Positions 1 through 8,601 of a stretch of DNA of 64,000 nt are shown here, one piece after another. Location of the stretch: NCBI RefSeq assembly GCF_014171475.1, contig NZ_CP048817.1, positions 4,990,501 through 5,054,500 of the forward strand, given 5' to 3'. Under the pieces are notes generated by a model that saw nothing but the letters and a program-made list of their open reading frames with translations, did no database searches and was not told the origin of the DNA. Origin of the DNA: Sphingomonas sp. So64.6b. GTDB taxonomy: Bacteria > Pseudomonadota > Alphaproteobacteria > Sphingomonadales > Sphingomonadaceae. Position 1 is the stretch's first letter; each line of letters starts with the position of its first letter. The position numbers and the translations under genes were made by a program.

Positions 1-161
1 GCGGCCTGTATCGGTCCGGCAGCCCGGCGGCGCTGATCGGCGGCGATGTCGAGCAATATTACCGCAAGTGCCAGATCAATACCTTTGGCGGGGGAACGGC
101 GGAAGTGTTGCGCGACATCGTCGCCCAGCACGGCCTCGGCACACCGCGGGTGGTGCGGTGA
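1..161 (+). CDS. Acyl-CoA dehydrogenase, C-terminal end (partial)
   Basis: Only the last ~52 codons are present; the frame is open from the window edge to TGA at 159-161. The translation contains YYRKCQINTFGGGTAEVLRD, the typical C-terminal helix of acyl-CoA dehydrogenases, whose GGT(N/A)E(V/I) segment contacts FAD. The stop overlaps the next start (TGATG), so it is probably translationally coupled to the acyl-CoA synthetase. Substrate cannot be told from the fragment; the cluster suggests beta-oxidation of a large carboxylic acid. Confidence 0.8.
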   Translation, partial: GLYRSGSPAALIGGDVEQYYRKCQINTFGGGTAEVLRDIVAQHGLGTPRVVR

Positions 162-1972
162 TGGTGGACAAATGGGATCGCGCGCTCGGGCCGCTTGACG
201 ATGCGGACCTGCAGGCGATCTTCGATCGCCGCCTGCCGATCGTGGCGCGGCATGTGCCGTCGAGCGACTTTACGTTCGCCGATCTGATCGAACAGCGTGC
301 CGCCGAACGTGGCGATGCGGTGTTCCTGATCGATGGCGATCGCCGCCGTTCATGGGCCGAGGTCGAAGCGGAAAGCCGGCGCATTGCCCATGCGGTGCGC
401 GAATTGGGTCTGGCGCGCGGCGATGTCTGCGCGATCATGCTTCAGAACCGGATTGAATATGTCACCGTGATGCTCGGGCTGGTGCGCGCTGGCGTGGTCG
501 CAGCGTTACTCAACACGAGCATCGGCGGCGCGGCGCTTGGGCACGCGATCCGTGAAACCGGCGCACGCGCACTGATCATGGGCAGCGAGTGCCAGTCGAG
601 CTTTACCGGCATCGCGGCCGATTTGCCGCGCTGGATCGTGCGTGACGGCGATGCGGCACCGTCCGATGGTCAGGTCGATCTGCTCGCCCGGGCGGATACC
701 ATCGGCGACCGGCCGATCCCGGCCGGCTGGCGGGCGGGCATCGTTGGTGAGGATACCGCCCTGTTCATCTTCACCTCGGGCACCACTGGCCTGCCCAAGG
801 CGGCGATCCTCAGCCATATGCGCTGGCTGATGGGCGGCGACATCAAAGTCGCGATGATGGAGCTGGATGAGCGCGATATGTTCTACTGCTTCCTGCCGAT
901 GTTCCATGGCGCGGTGATCATGTCCTTGTTCGCGGCGGCGGTCGCGGCGGGCGGGCCGCTGGTGATCCGCCGCCGCTTCAGCGCAAGCCGCTTCTGGGAC
1001 GATGTGCGCGAACATGGTGTGACCACCTGCCAATATGTCGGGGAGATATGCCGCTATCTGATGAACCGCCCGCCGCGTGACGACGATCGCGATCACACGC
1101 TGCGCGCGATCACCGGCACGGGAATGAGTCCCGAATTATGGGGCCCGTTCCAGCGGCGCTTCGGCGTGCCGCAAATCTATGAAGGCTGGGGTGCGACGGA
1201 ATGCAACACCTCGCTGGTCAATTACGAGAATGTGCCGGGCGCGGTCGGCCGGGTGATCGACTGGGCGCGCACCAATCTGCGCATCGTGCGTTTCGATGTG
1301 GAGACGGAAACGCATCCGCGTGATGCCGATGGTCATTTAATCCTGTGCGCGCCGGGTGAAGCGGGTGAGGCGATTGCGAAGATCACCCGCTCGCCCAGGA
1401 CCGGCGGCGGGCGGTTCGAAGGCTATACATCGGCCACCGCGACCGAGCGCAAGATTCTGCGCAACGTGTTTGTGTCCGGCGACGAATATTGGAGCTCGGG
1501 CGACCTGCTACGCTGCGAGCCGTCGGGCCAATGCTATTTCGTCGACCGGATCGGCGATACCTTTCGCTGGAAGAGCGAGAATGTCTCGACTCAGGAGGTT
1601 TCCGACCTGCTTGGCGATCTGCCCGGGCTGGAGATGATCGTGGTGTACGGCGTGAAGGTGCCCGGCGCGGAAGGCCGCGCAGGAATGGCGGCGCTGATCA
1701 TGCAGGCCGGCGCGGTATTCGATCCGGAGGCTTTCTATACGCTCGCCACCACCCGGCTGGCCACGTTCGCGGTGCCGCTTTTCGTGCGGGTGTGGCGCGA
1801 CCCCGATTTCACCGCCAGCTACAAGCTGCGCAAGGTCGATCTGCAGCGTGAGGGATATGATCCCGCTCAGGTGGATGACCCGCTGTTCGTCATCGATCAC
1901 GACCGCCATCGCTATGTGCCGATCACCCCCGCTGCGGTCGCCCGCGCGACCGGCGTCACAGTGGCGGCATGA
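161..1972 (+). CDS. AMP-dependent acyl-CoA synthetase, FATP/very-long-chain type
   Basis: A 603-residue ANL-superfamily ligase that should activate a carboxylic acid to its CoA thioester via an acyl-adenylate. The P-loop TSGTTGLPKAA lies near residue 204, the GWGATE adenylate-binding motif near 341, the SGDL aspartate near 446, and DRIGDTFRWKSENVST near 461. The last motif is characteristic of the FATP/SLC27-like branch, which takes very long or bulky acids including steroid side chains. ATG at 161 was chosen because it overlaps the upstream stop; a longer frame from 68 would run through the dehydrogenase. It lies 42 bp before the Rieske gene, probably in one operon. Substrate is unknown. Confidence 0.88.
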   Translation: MVDKWDRALGPLDDADLQAIFDRRLPIVARHVPSSDFTFADLIEQRAAERGDAVFLIDGDRRRSWAEVEAESRRIAHAVRELGLARGDVCAIMLQNRIEYVTVMLGLVRAGVVAALLNTSIGGAALGHAIRETGARALIMGSECQSSFTGIAADLPRWIVRDGDAAPSDGQVDLLARADTIGDRPIPAGWRAGIVGEDTALFIFTSGTTGLPKAAILSHMRWLMGGDIKVAMMELDERDMFYCFLPMFHGAVIMSLFAAAVAAGGPLVIRRRFSASRFWDDVREHGVTTCQYVGEICRYLMNRPPRDDDRDHTLRAITGTGMSPELWGPFQRRFGVPQIYEGWGATECNTSLVNYENVPGAVGRVIDWARTNLRIVRFDVETETHPRDADGHLILCAPGEAGEAIAKITRSPRTGGGRFEGYTSATATERKILRNVFVSGDEYWSSGDLLRCEPSGQCYFVDRIGDTFRWKSENVSTQEVSDLLGDLPGLEMIVVYGVKVPGAEGRAGMAALIMQAGAVFDPEAFYTLATTRLATFAVPLFVRVWRDPDFTASYKLRKVDLQREGYDPAQVDDPLFVIDHDRHRYVPITPAAVARATGVTVAA

Positions 1973-2014
1973 CCGGCACGACAATATTCAGTTCAAAGGC
2001 TTCAGGAGGCTGTC

Positions 2015-2971
2015 ATGGTTGAAGCACGCTCACATCTGCCGATCCCGTTCGGCTGGTTCGCGATCGGCATCTCGGACGATTTCGCGTCCGGCACCGTGCA
2101 TACGCTGAACTATTTCGACACTCAGTTCGTGCTGTGGCGCGGAGAGGATGGAGCCTTGCGCGCGCTCGATCCCTATTGCCCGCATCTTGGCGCGCATCTC
2201 GGCCATGGCGGTGAAGTCGTCGGCAACGACTTGCAATGCCCGTTCCATCACTGGACCTTCGATGGCCTGGGGATCGTCACCGGCATCCCCTATTCGCCCT
2301 CGGTCCCGCCGCTGTTGAAGCGCGCCTGTGGGCGCGGCTGGCGGGTCGAGGAGCAGCACGGCGTCGTCTATACCTGGTTCCACCCTGACAAGGCGCCGCC
2401 GCTCTGGGATCTGGCGACGGCCGAGGAACTGGACGGCGGTGACTGGGAGCGGATCGACGGCCGCAGCTGGCGCATCGGCGTCCATGTACAGGAGATTACC
2501 GAGAACGGCATCGACTATGCCCATTTCCGCGCCGTGCACGGCACCAAGTCGCCGCCCGAGCCGACCTGGGAGATCAAGGGTTATCAGCGCAACAGCCGCG
2601 TCACCACCAAGATGGAAACGCCACGCGGCCTGGTCGATGGCACGATCGTGGTGCGTAATACCGGCCCCGGCCAATCCTATATCCGCTTCCACGGCATTTC
2701 CGAACTGCTGGTGATCAACCTGCCCACCCCGATCGACCGCGGAGCGACGCTGCTGCGTGAGGAATTCTATGTGCCCAAGGGGCTGGACGGCAGCCCGCGC
2801 CGGGCGGCGCTGGGCGTCGCGCGCAACATCATGTTCCAGGTCGAACAGGACATGCCGATATGGGAGAACAAGCGCTTCGAACCGCGCCCGATCCTGGTGC
2901 GCGGCGATGGCCCGATCCTCGATTACCGCAAGCAATATGCGCAATATTATGCCGAGCCCGTGGACGCATGA
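2015..2971 (+). CDS. Rieske non-haem iron oxygenase, KshA-like
   Basis: A 318-residue oxygenase component. The Rieske [2Fe-2S] ligands are C55/H57 (YCPHLGAH) and C75/H78 (CPFHHW). The mononuclear iron site is read as D167-x2-H170-x4-H175 in NGIDYAHFRAVHG. This layout and length match the 3-ketosteroid-9-alpha-hydroxylase (KshA) type more than ring-hydroxylating alpha subunits. No reductase gene is adjacent, so electrons must come from elsewhere. A strong AGGAGG precedes the ATG. Ring hydroxylation of a steroid- or terpenoid-like intermediate is inferred from family and neighbours. Confidence 0.85.
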   Translation: MVEARSHLPIPFGWFAIGISDDFASGTVHTLNYFDTQFVLWRGEDGALRALDPYCPHLGAHLGHGGEVVGNDLQCPFHHWTFDGLGIVTGIPYSPSVPPLLKRACGRGWRVEEQHGVVYTWFHPDKAPPLWDLATAEELDGGDWERIDGRSWRIGVHVQEITENGIDYAHFRAVHGTKSPPEPTWEIKGYQRNSRVTTKMETPRGLVDGTIVVRNTGPGQSYIRFHGISELLVINLPTPIDRGATLLREEFYVPKGLDGSPRRAALGVARNIMFQVEQDMPIWENKRFEPRPILVRGDGPILDYRKQYAQYYAEPVDA

Positions 2972-2983
2972 TCGACTGAAATC

Positions 2984-3038
2984 GCATCCCGCCGGGATGC
3001 CTCAGACGTTGCGAACGACCGTAATTGTTCGCAACGTC
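2984..3038. terminator. Double hairpin between convergent genes
   Basis: Two perfect inverted repeats lie between the convergent Rieske and flavin-oxidoreductase genes: GCATCCC-gcc-GGGATGC (2984-3000), and a 12-bp stem GACGTTGCGAAC/GTTCGCAACGTC with a 10-nt loop (3005-3016/3027-3038). Neither is followed by a long T run. Position between two stop codons suggests bidirectional termination or mRNA 3'-end protection. Confidence 0.6.
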
Positions 3039-3064
3039 GTGCGACCTAAACCGTCTCCGTTCCT

Positions 3065-4207
3065 CTATTCCGCGGCCTGTGCCGTTTGCTGCGCGCGAAA
3101 ATGCGGGATCACCTCGGTGCCGATCAGTTCGATCGTCTCCATGATCCGCTCGTGCGGCACGCCGCCCATTTGCGACAGGAACAGGATCTCGTCCGCGCCG
3201 GCGTCGAGCAGGCGCTGGACATAGGCGATGCAATCCTCCGGCGTACCATAGGCGTCCTTCACTTCCTCGAAATAGCCATGGTTGGTGTGGAGCGAGATTT
3301 TGTCCTCGCCGATCACGGCGAACTTTTCCTGCTCGAGTTGTTTCAGCGCGGCGAGATGTTCGTCCGCGTCGAGATCATAGGCGGTCGGCTTGGGCAATCC
3401 CTGATACCAGTGCGCAAGCGCCTCGGCGAAGAAACGCTGGCCGCGCAGGCCGACCCGGCGCGCCAGGTCGCGATCGCGCGAGACGATCGTCGGGCACAGC
3501 GCGGCAAGGTGCTGGATCGGGCGGAAACCGACCTGATCCTCCGGTTTGCGGCTGTTCCACGCCTCGCGGTAGACGCGGCTCTTCTCGGCAATATCCTCGG
3601 GACCGCCAAAGCCCATCACCAGCGCGCCGATGCCGCGCGATCCGGCCATGCGCAGCGAATCCGGGCGCGTCGTCGCCATGTAGATCGGTGGATGCGGTGT
3701 CTGCAGCGGCTTGGGGTGGATCGGGCGCGACGGGATGTCGATGAATTCGCCATGATGCTCGATCTCGTCCTGCGTCATGATCTTGGGGATCAGGTACATC
3801 GCCTCGTCGATGATCGGCTGAAGCTCGGCAAGGTCATAGCCGAACGCGCCGGCTTCCTGCTGACTGCCGCCCTTGCCGACACCGAAATGAACGCGCCCGC
3901 CCGACAGGATATCGAGCATCGCGATCCGCTCTGCGACTTTGATCGGATGATTCATGTTGGGCATCAGGCAGACCACGCCATGCCCGATGCCGATCCGCTT
4001 GGTGCGCGCCGCGACAAAGGCGAGGAAAGTCTCCGGCGTGCTCATATGCGCATATTGGGTTAGCCCGGTATGCTCGACCGCCCAGATATTGTCGAAGCCG
4101 AACCGATCGAGTGCTTCCGCCTGGTCGACCATCTCGAGCAAGGTGCGACGCTCTTCCTCGGGTGTCGGATTGGCGACTTGCGCTTCATAGATCATCGAGA
4201 ATTTCAT
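3065..4207 (-). CDS. LLM-class flavin-dependent oxidoreductase
   Basis: A 380-residue luciferase-like monooxygenase (F420- or FMN-dependent TIM-barrel family). It begins MKFSMIYEAQ and shows the family features IWAVEHTGLTQYAHMSTPE, RIGIGHGVVCLMP and LDILSGGRVHFGVGKGG. The start at 4207 was chosen because GGAGAG lies just upstream; an in-frame ATG at 4234 would add nine residues with no ribosome binding site. It is the last gene of a leftward group (SDR, LysR, this gene). A flavin-dependent monooxygenase step in the cluster is inferred; substrate unknown. Confidence 0.82.
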   Translation of the reverse strand: MKFSMIYEAQVANPTPEEERRTLLEMVDQAEALDRFGFDNIWAVEHTGLTQYAHMSTPETFLAFVAARTKRIGIGHGVVCLMPNMNHPIKVAERIAMLDILSGGRVHFGVGKGGSQQEAGAFGYDLAELQPIIDEAMYLIPKIMTQDEIEHHGEFIDIPSRPIHPKPLQTPHPPIYMATTRPDSLRMAGSRGIGALVMGFGGPEDIAEKSRVYREAWNSRKPEDQVGFRPIQHLAALCPTIVSRDRDLARRVGLRGQRFFAEALAHWYQGLPKPTAYDLDADEHLAALKQLEQEKFAVIGEDKISLHTNHGYFEEVKDAYGTPEDCIAYVQRLLDAGADEILFLSQMGGVPHERIMETIELIGTEVIPHFRAQQTAQAAE

Positions 4208-4230
4208 CGCGCTCTCCATCATGATTGACT

Positions 4231-4244
4231 GCACCCTAGGGTGC
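4231..4244. promoter_or_regulatory. 14-bp perfect palindrome upstream of LLM gene
   Basis: GCACCCTAGGGTGC is perfectly palindromic and lies 24 bp upstream of the LLM start, in the short gap after the LysR gene. It resembles the other CCC(C/T)A..T(A/G)GGG palindrome of this cluster at 6052-6065. A regulator-binding site is plausible but inferred. Confidence 0.4.
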
Positions 4245-4267
4245 CGATGGGGGCGAAAAAATCGCTA

Positions 4268-5230
4268 TTATTGGACCATAGTATTCGCAAAATTAGATAG
4301 CTTGTCGTCGAGGAAGCGGGCGAGCCGGCCCGGCAATTCTCCGTCGGGATCGGTGCGCCACACCAGCGAAAGCTGCATCGCCATATCGAAATCTACCGGC
4401 TGGATGAACGCGACATCGGGGGGGGCATGGCCACGCAACGACGCGGGCACGAACCCGATTCCCATTGCGCGATTGACCACTGCCATGGTCACGTCGGAGG
4501 TCGGCGTCTCCATTACGATGCGCGGCGCATAGCCGCGCCGTTCGCACGCGGCGAGTAGCCGGTCGTAAAGCCGCGGGTTCTTCTTGTGCGATGCCCAGAT
4601 GATCGGTTCCTGGCCCAGATCGGCAAGCCGGATCGATTTGCGCCCGGCGAGCGGATGATCGGTGTGAATCGCGAGCAGATACGGATCGAGCATCAGCGGC
4701 CGCGCCGCGAAACGCAAGCGCGGAGAGGTGAGCGCGGCGGCGACGTCCTCCTCCGGCGCATGATAGAGGAAGCCGATATCGATACCGCCGCTTTCGAGTT
4801 CCGCGCGCTGCTCTTCCGACACCAGAGGACGGAGTTGCACGGCGATGTCCGGATGGGCCGTCCCGAAGGCCTCGAGCGCGCCGAGCATGCCTGGCTGACG
4901 CGTCACGATCTCCGCAAAGCCGACCGTGATGCTGCCGACGGTGCCGCCGGAGATGGCCTGAATCCGCGCATGCGCGCGGCCCGCGGCATCGAGAATCGCC
5001 TGTGCTTCCTCCAGCAGCGCGGCGCCGGCCGGGAGCAGGCGCATGCCGCGTGCTTCACGCGCGAACAGCGGTGTGCCGCCCAGTTCCTGCTCGAGCAGCC
5101 GGATGCGCCGCGAGATCGCCGATTGCGCGGTGTTGAGCCGGCCCGCGGCGGCAAGCAGCGACCCCGCTTCCGCCACGGCGAGGAAATAGGGCAAGTGCCG
5201 GAGGATCGCCGCGGTCGGCCGTGTCGTCAC
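4268..5230 (-). CDS. LysR-family transcriptional regulator
   Basis: A 320-residue LTTR. The N-terminal helix-turn-helix is clear (LRHLPYFLAVAEAGSLLAAAGRLNTAQSAISRRIRLLEQELG, residues ~10-52), followed by the periplasmic-binding-like effector domain (VGSITVGFAEIV onwards). It sits inside the catabolic cluster, 30 bp downstream of the SDR gene on the same strand, so it is a likely regulator of the cluster that responds to a pathway intermediate. Effector and targets are unknown; the shared palindromic motifs at 6052 and 9752 are candidate sites for it or for an unseen regulator. Confidence 0.88.
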   Translation of the reverse strand: MTTRPTAAILRHLPYFLAVAEAGSLLAAAGRLNTAQSAISRRIRLLEQELGGTPLFAREARGMRLLPAGAALLEEAQAILDAAGRAHARIQAISGGTVGSITVGFAEIVTRQPGMLGALEAFGTAHPDIAVQLRPLVSEEQRAELESGGIDIGFLYHAPEEDVAAALTSPRLRFAARPLMLDPYLLAIHTDHPLAGRKSIRLADLGQEPIIWASHKKNPRLYDRLLAACERRGYAPRIVMETPTSDVTMAVVNRAMGIGFVPASLRGHAPPDVAFIQPVDFDMAMQLSLVWRTDPDGELPGRLARFLDDKLSNFANTMVQ

Positions 5231-5260
5231 ATGTCGCGCTCCCTGTGGCGCGCCATCATA

Positions 5261-6001
5261 TCAGTGCCAGCTGCTTCCGCCATCCGCCGTCAGCACCGCG
5301 CCAGTGGTGAAGCTGGATTGATCGCTGGTCAGGAACAGCGCCATCGCGGCGATTTCCTCCGGCGTGCCCGCGCGGTTCATCGCCAGCCGAGCCAGCGTCA
5401 CGTCGCGCCGCGCCGGATCCTCGACATAAAGCGCGTCGGTCATCGGCGTGGCGATGAAGCCCGGGCACAGCGCGTTGGCGCGGATATCCGGTGCCAGTTC
5501 GGCGGCGAGGACCTTGGTGAAGGCGATCAGCCCGCCCTTCGACGCGGCATAGGCGGACATGGTGGCGTTGGGACGAAGGCCGCCGAGCGAAGCGATGTTG
5601 ACGATCGTGCCGCCCCCCGCGCTGCGCAGATGGGGAATGGCGAAGCGGCACAGCTGTGCAGGGGCAAGCAGGTTCACATCGTTGATCCGGCGCCACATCG
5701 CTTCGTCGGTATCCTCGATCGGCGCTGTGCGCAGGATGCCGGCTGCGTTGACCACGCCGTCGATCCCGCCAAGCGCATCGGCGAGCGAGTCCATCGCGAC
5801 TTTCAGCGCGGGGATGTCGGTGATGTCCAGCGCCTGTCGCGCATCGCCGATATCGGCGAGCCCACCGGCGTTGAGATCGATCGCACCGATCCGCGCACCT
5901 TCGCGCGCAAAGCGTTCGGCGACTGCCCGGCCCATGCCGGATGCCGCGCCGGTGACGATGATCCTGCGACCATGAAGCTGGCCGGCGGTCGATTGACCCA
6001 T
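5261..6001 (-). CDS. SDR-family oxidoreductase
   Basis: A 246-residue classical short-chain dehydrogenase. It has the cofactor motif TGAASGMG (17-24), NAAG (86-89), catalytic S138 and Y151-x3-K155, and the PGFIATPM loop. The start at 6001 is set by AAGGAGAGG immediately upstream; the frame stays open to 6139 but has no better start. It probably oxidises a hydroxyl or reduces a ketone with NAD(P) in the cluster's pathway. It is divergent from the acyl-CoA dehydrogenase pair, and the gap carries a palindrome shared with another promoter of the cluster. Confidence 0.87.
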   Translation of the reverse strand: MGQSTAGQLHGRRIIVTGAASGMGRAVAERFAREGARIGAIDLNAGGLADIGDARQALDITDIPALKVAMDSLADALGGIDGVVNAAGILRTAPIEDTDEAMWRRINDVNLLAPAQLCRFAIPHLRSAGGGTIVNIASLGGLRPNATMSAYAASKGGLIAFTKVLAAELAPDIRANALCPGFIATPMTDALYVEDPARRDVTLARLAMNRAGTPEEIAAMALFLTSDQSSFTTGAVLTADGGSSWH

Positions 6002-6051
6002 GATCCTCTCCTTTTCCCAGCCATTGTCGGCTAACTCCACGGTCCACACGC

Positions 6052-6087
6052 TCCCCAATTGGGGATGCGCGCTGCGCGGGTCGCATG
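6052..6087. promoter_or_regulatory. Shared palindrome element, copy 1 (SDR / acyl-CoA dehydrogenase gap)
   Basis: TCCCCAATTGGGGA (6052-6065) is a perfect palindrome. CGCATG follows at 6082, 29 bp from the CCCC start at 6053. The same pair with the same 29-bp spacing occurs at 9752/9781 before the Baeyer-Villiger-type gene. Likely a common operator plus promoter feature; inference. Confidence 0.5.
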
Positions 6088-6137
6088 TCACACCGCCGGA
6101 CAAAGCGAGGGAGAGGCGGCATGAACCGCGTAAGAGC

Positions 6138-7250
6138 ATGAACGTCGATTATGACGAGGACGTTCGCGCCCTGATGGATCACGCGCGTAAACTGCTCGAT
6201 GCGCGCGGCGCAATCGATGCGGCGCGGCGCGTGTTGGAGACGGCAGGCGACACGCATGCGACGGGGCTGTGGCGGGAACTCGGCGCACAGGGCTGGTGTG
6301 GCGTGGCGATCGATGACGCGCACGGCGGGCTTGGGATGGCCAGCGTGGCGCTGGCCGGTCTGGCCGAGGAACTTGGCCGGTCGCTCGCACCGGTGCCGTT
6401 CGCGTCGTCCATCTATGGCTTCGCCCAAGCCATCGCGCTCGCCGGCAGCGAGACTCAGCGCGCCGCGTTGTTGCCTGAAATCGCCAGCGGCGCGCTGATC
6501 GGCACGCTCGCCTTCACTGAAGGTCCTGGCACCCCCTTTGCCGCGCCGCCGACCGCGCGGGTGGAGCGCGGTCGCCTGCACGGCACCAAGCAGCCCGTGA
6601 CCGATGGCGCTATCGCTGATTGGGCGGTGGTGCTGGCCGCCACCGCGGACGGGCCGGGCCTGTTCGTCGTCGGCCTCAACGACCCCGGCGTGACGCGCCG
6701 GTCAGTCTCGACGCTGGACCCGACCCGGCCCGCCGCCCGGCTCGACTTTGCCGATGTCCCGGTCGAGCCGGTCGGCCGCACCGGCGATGGCGTCGCGCTC
6801 GCGGCGCAAATCCTTACGCGCTACGCCGTCCCGCTGGCGTTCGAAGCGATCGGCGGCGCCGACGCGTGCCTCGAAATGGCGGTCGCTTATACCAGGACTC
6901 GCTTCGCATTCGGCCGGCCGGTCGCCGGCTATCAGGCGGTCAAGCACCGGCTCGCCGACATTTACGTGAAGAACGAGATGGCACGCTCCAATGCCTATTA
7001 CGCGGCATGGGCTGCCGATCATGATCCTGCCGTGTTCGAATCCGCCACGGCGGCGGCGCGCATCGCGGCGTGCGAGGCCTATTGGTTCGCGGCGAAGGAG
7101 TTGATCCAGCTGCATGGCGGAATCGGCTTCACTTGGGAGATGGACTGCCACCTCTTCTATCGCCGCGCACGGCATCTGAGCACCGCCGCCGGAGCGCCCG
7201 ACTGGTGGCGCGCGCGACTGGCCGATCAGTTGCGACAGGTGGCGGCATGA
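6138..7250 (+). CDS. Acyl-CoA dehydrogenase, subunit 1 of a tandem pair
   Basis: A 370-residue acyl-CoA dehydrogenase with recognisable N-terminal (WRELGAQGWCGVAIDDAHGGLGM), middle (LAFTEGPGTPFA) and C-terminal parts (RFAFGRPVAGYQAVKHRLADIYV; LIQLHGGIGFTWEMDCHLFYRRA). The ATG at 6138 overlaps the stop of a possible six-codon leader (6121-6141) that is preceded by GGAGAGG, so translation may be coupled. Its stop overlaps the next gene (ATGA). Pairs of ~370- and ~400-residue dehydrogenases form alpha2beta2 heteromers in steroid side-chain degradation (FadE26/27, ChsE types), which is the inferred role here. Confidence 0.87.
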   Translation: MNVDYDEDVRALMDHARKLLDARGAIDAARRVLETAGDTHATGLWRELGAQGWCGVAIDDAHGGLGMASVALAGLAEELGRSLAPVPFASSIYGFAQAIALAGSETQRAALLPEIASGALIGTLAFTEGPGTPFAAPPTARVERGRLHGTKQPVTDGAIADWAVVLAATADGPGLFVVGLNDPGVTRRSVSTLDPTRPAARLDFADVPVEPVGRTGDGVALAAQILTRYAVPLAFEAIGGADACLEMAVAYTRTRFAFGRPVAGYQAVKHRLADIYVKNEMARSNAYYAAWAADHDPAVFESATAAARIAACEAYWFAAKELIQLHGGIGFTWEMDCHLFYRRARHLSTAAGAPDWWRARLADQLRQVAA

Positions 7251-8470
7251 CCTTCGACGACACGCCCGAACAGGCCGCCTATCGCGCGACGGCACGCACC
7301 TGGATCGCCGATCATATGCCCGCGCCGATAGACGCGGCCGATGCCCCGATCGGCTCGACCGAACATCTCGAACATATGCGGTTGTGGCAGCGCGCCAAGG
7401 CGGAGCATGGCTATGCCTGTATCGCCTGGCCGGCCGCCATCGGTGGGGGCGGCGGCACGCCGATCCAGCAAGCGATCTTCGACCAGGAGGAGGCACGTGC
7501 GGGCCTCTCGTCGAACTATTTCATGACCGGCTTGAAGATCTGCCTGCCGCCGCTGCTGAAACATGGTAGCGATGCGCAGCGCGCGCGCTTCATCGCCCCC
7601 GCGGTGCGCGGCGACGAGATCTGGTGCCAGCTCTTTTCCGAACCGAGCAATGGGTCGGATCTGGCGGCGGCGCGGACCCGTGCGGTGCGTGTTGGCGATG
7701 GCTGGCGGATCGACGGGCAGAAGGTGTGGAACAGCAACGCCGATCGTTCCGATTTCGGCCTGCTGCTTGCGCGTACCGATCCCGATCTGGTCAAGCATGC
7801 CGGCCTGACCATGTTCTGGATCGATATGCGCGCACCCGGCGTTGATGTACGCCCACTGCGTCAGATGAATGGCGGCGCTGAGTTCAACGAAGTCTATCTC
7901 GACGGCGTGATGCTGCGCGACGATCAGCGCGTGGGTGATATCGGCGAGGGCTGGGCGGTCGCGCTCACCACGCTGGCGAACGAGCGTGCCGCGCTCGGCG
8001 GGGGGACTGGGCCGACCTGGCGCGACTTGCTCGCGTTGGCACGGCTGGTGCCGTCGGGCGATAGCGTGCTCGCCGACGATCCGGTGTTCGGCCAGCAGCT
8101 CGCCGGCTTCTATACCGAAGCGGAATCCTTTCGCCTGCTCGGCCTGCGCATGCTCAGCAAATTGTCGCGCGGCGAACAGCCGGGGCCGGAGGCTTCGGCG
8201 GCGAAACTGGTCTGGTCCAACCATGTCCAGGCCTTGTCGGCGGCGGCGGTCGAACTGACCGGCGATTATGGCATGATCGACGATCCCGCGCTGGCGCCGC
8301 TGGCGGCGGCGTTCCAGGCGCGGCTGATGTGGGCGCCGGGCCTTCGCATCGGCGGCGGCACTGACGAGATACTGCGCAACATCATTGCTGAGCGGGTGCT
8401 TGGCCTTCCCGCCGATGCGCGTGCCGACAAGGGCATGGCGTTCCGTGACATCCCGCAGGGGACGCGCTGA
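7247..8470 (+). CDS. Acyl-CoA dehydrogenase, subunit 2 of a tandem pair
   Basis: A 407-residue acyl-CoA dehydrogenase starting at the ATG that overlaps the upstream stop. Visible features are WPAAIGGGGGTPIQQAIFDQE, CQLFSEPSNGSDLAAARTRA (FAD/substrate loop), DGQKVWNSNADRSDFGLLLAR, and the C-terminal GLRIGGGTDEILRNIIAERVLGLP, in which GGTDEI(L/Q)R is the canonical FAD-contact motif. Translational coupling with the 6138 gene strongly suggests a heteromeric enzyme, as in steroid-type acyl-CoA dehydrogenases. It should introduce an alpha,beta double bond into an acyl-CoA. Confidence 0.88.
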   Translation: MTFDDTPEQAAYRATARTWIADHMPAPIDAADAPIGSTEHLEHMRLWQRAKAEHGYACIAWPAAIGGGGGTPIQQAIFDQEEARAGLSSNYFMTGLKICLPPLLKHGSDAQRARFIAPAVRGDEIWCQLFSEPSNGSDLAAARTRAVRVGDGWRIDGQKVWNSNADRSDFGLLLARTDPDLVKHAGLTMFWIDMRAPGVDVRPLRQMNGGAEFNEVYLDGVMLRDDQRVGDIGEGWAVALTTLANERAALGGGTGPTWRDLLALARLVPSGDSVLADDPVFGQQLAGFYTEAESFRLLGLRMLSKLSRGEQPGPEASAAKLVWSNHVQALSAAAVELTGDYGMIDDPALAPLAAAFQARLMWAPGLRIGGGTDEILRNIIAERVLGLPADARADKGMAFRDIPQGTR

Positions 8471-8601
8471 CCGCATAAGATATGCAACAATAAGGGTGTC
8501 CTATATCTCCCCGTTCGGCGAATCGATTCAAGCGCCGGTCGACCCTCGCTATCGCGGCAATGCGGTGGTTCGTCGTGTCGCCCGGCAAGGCATGTGGAAA
8601 A

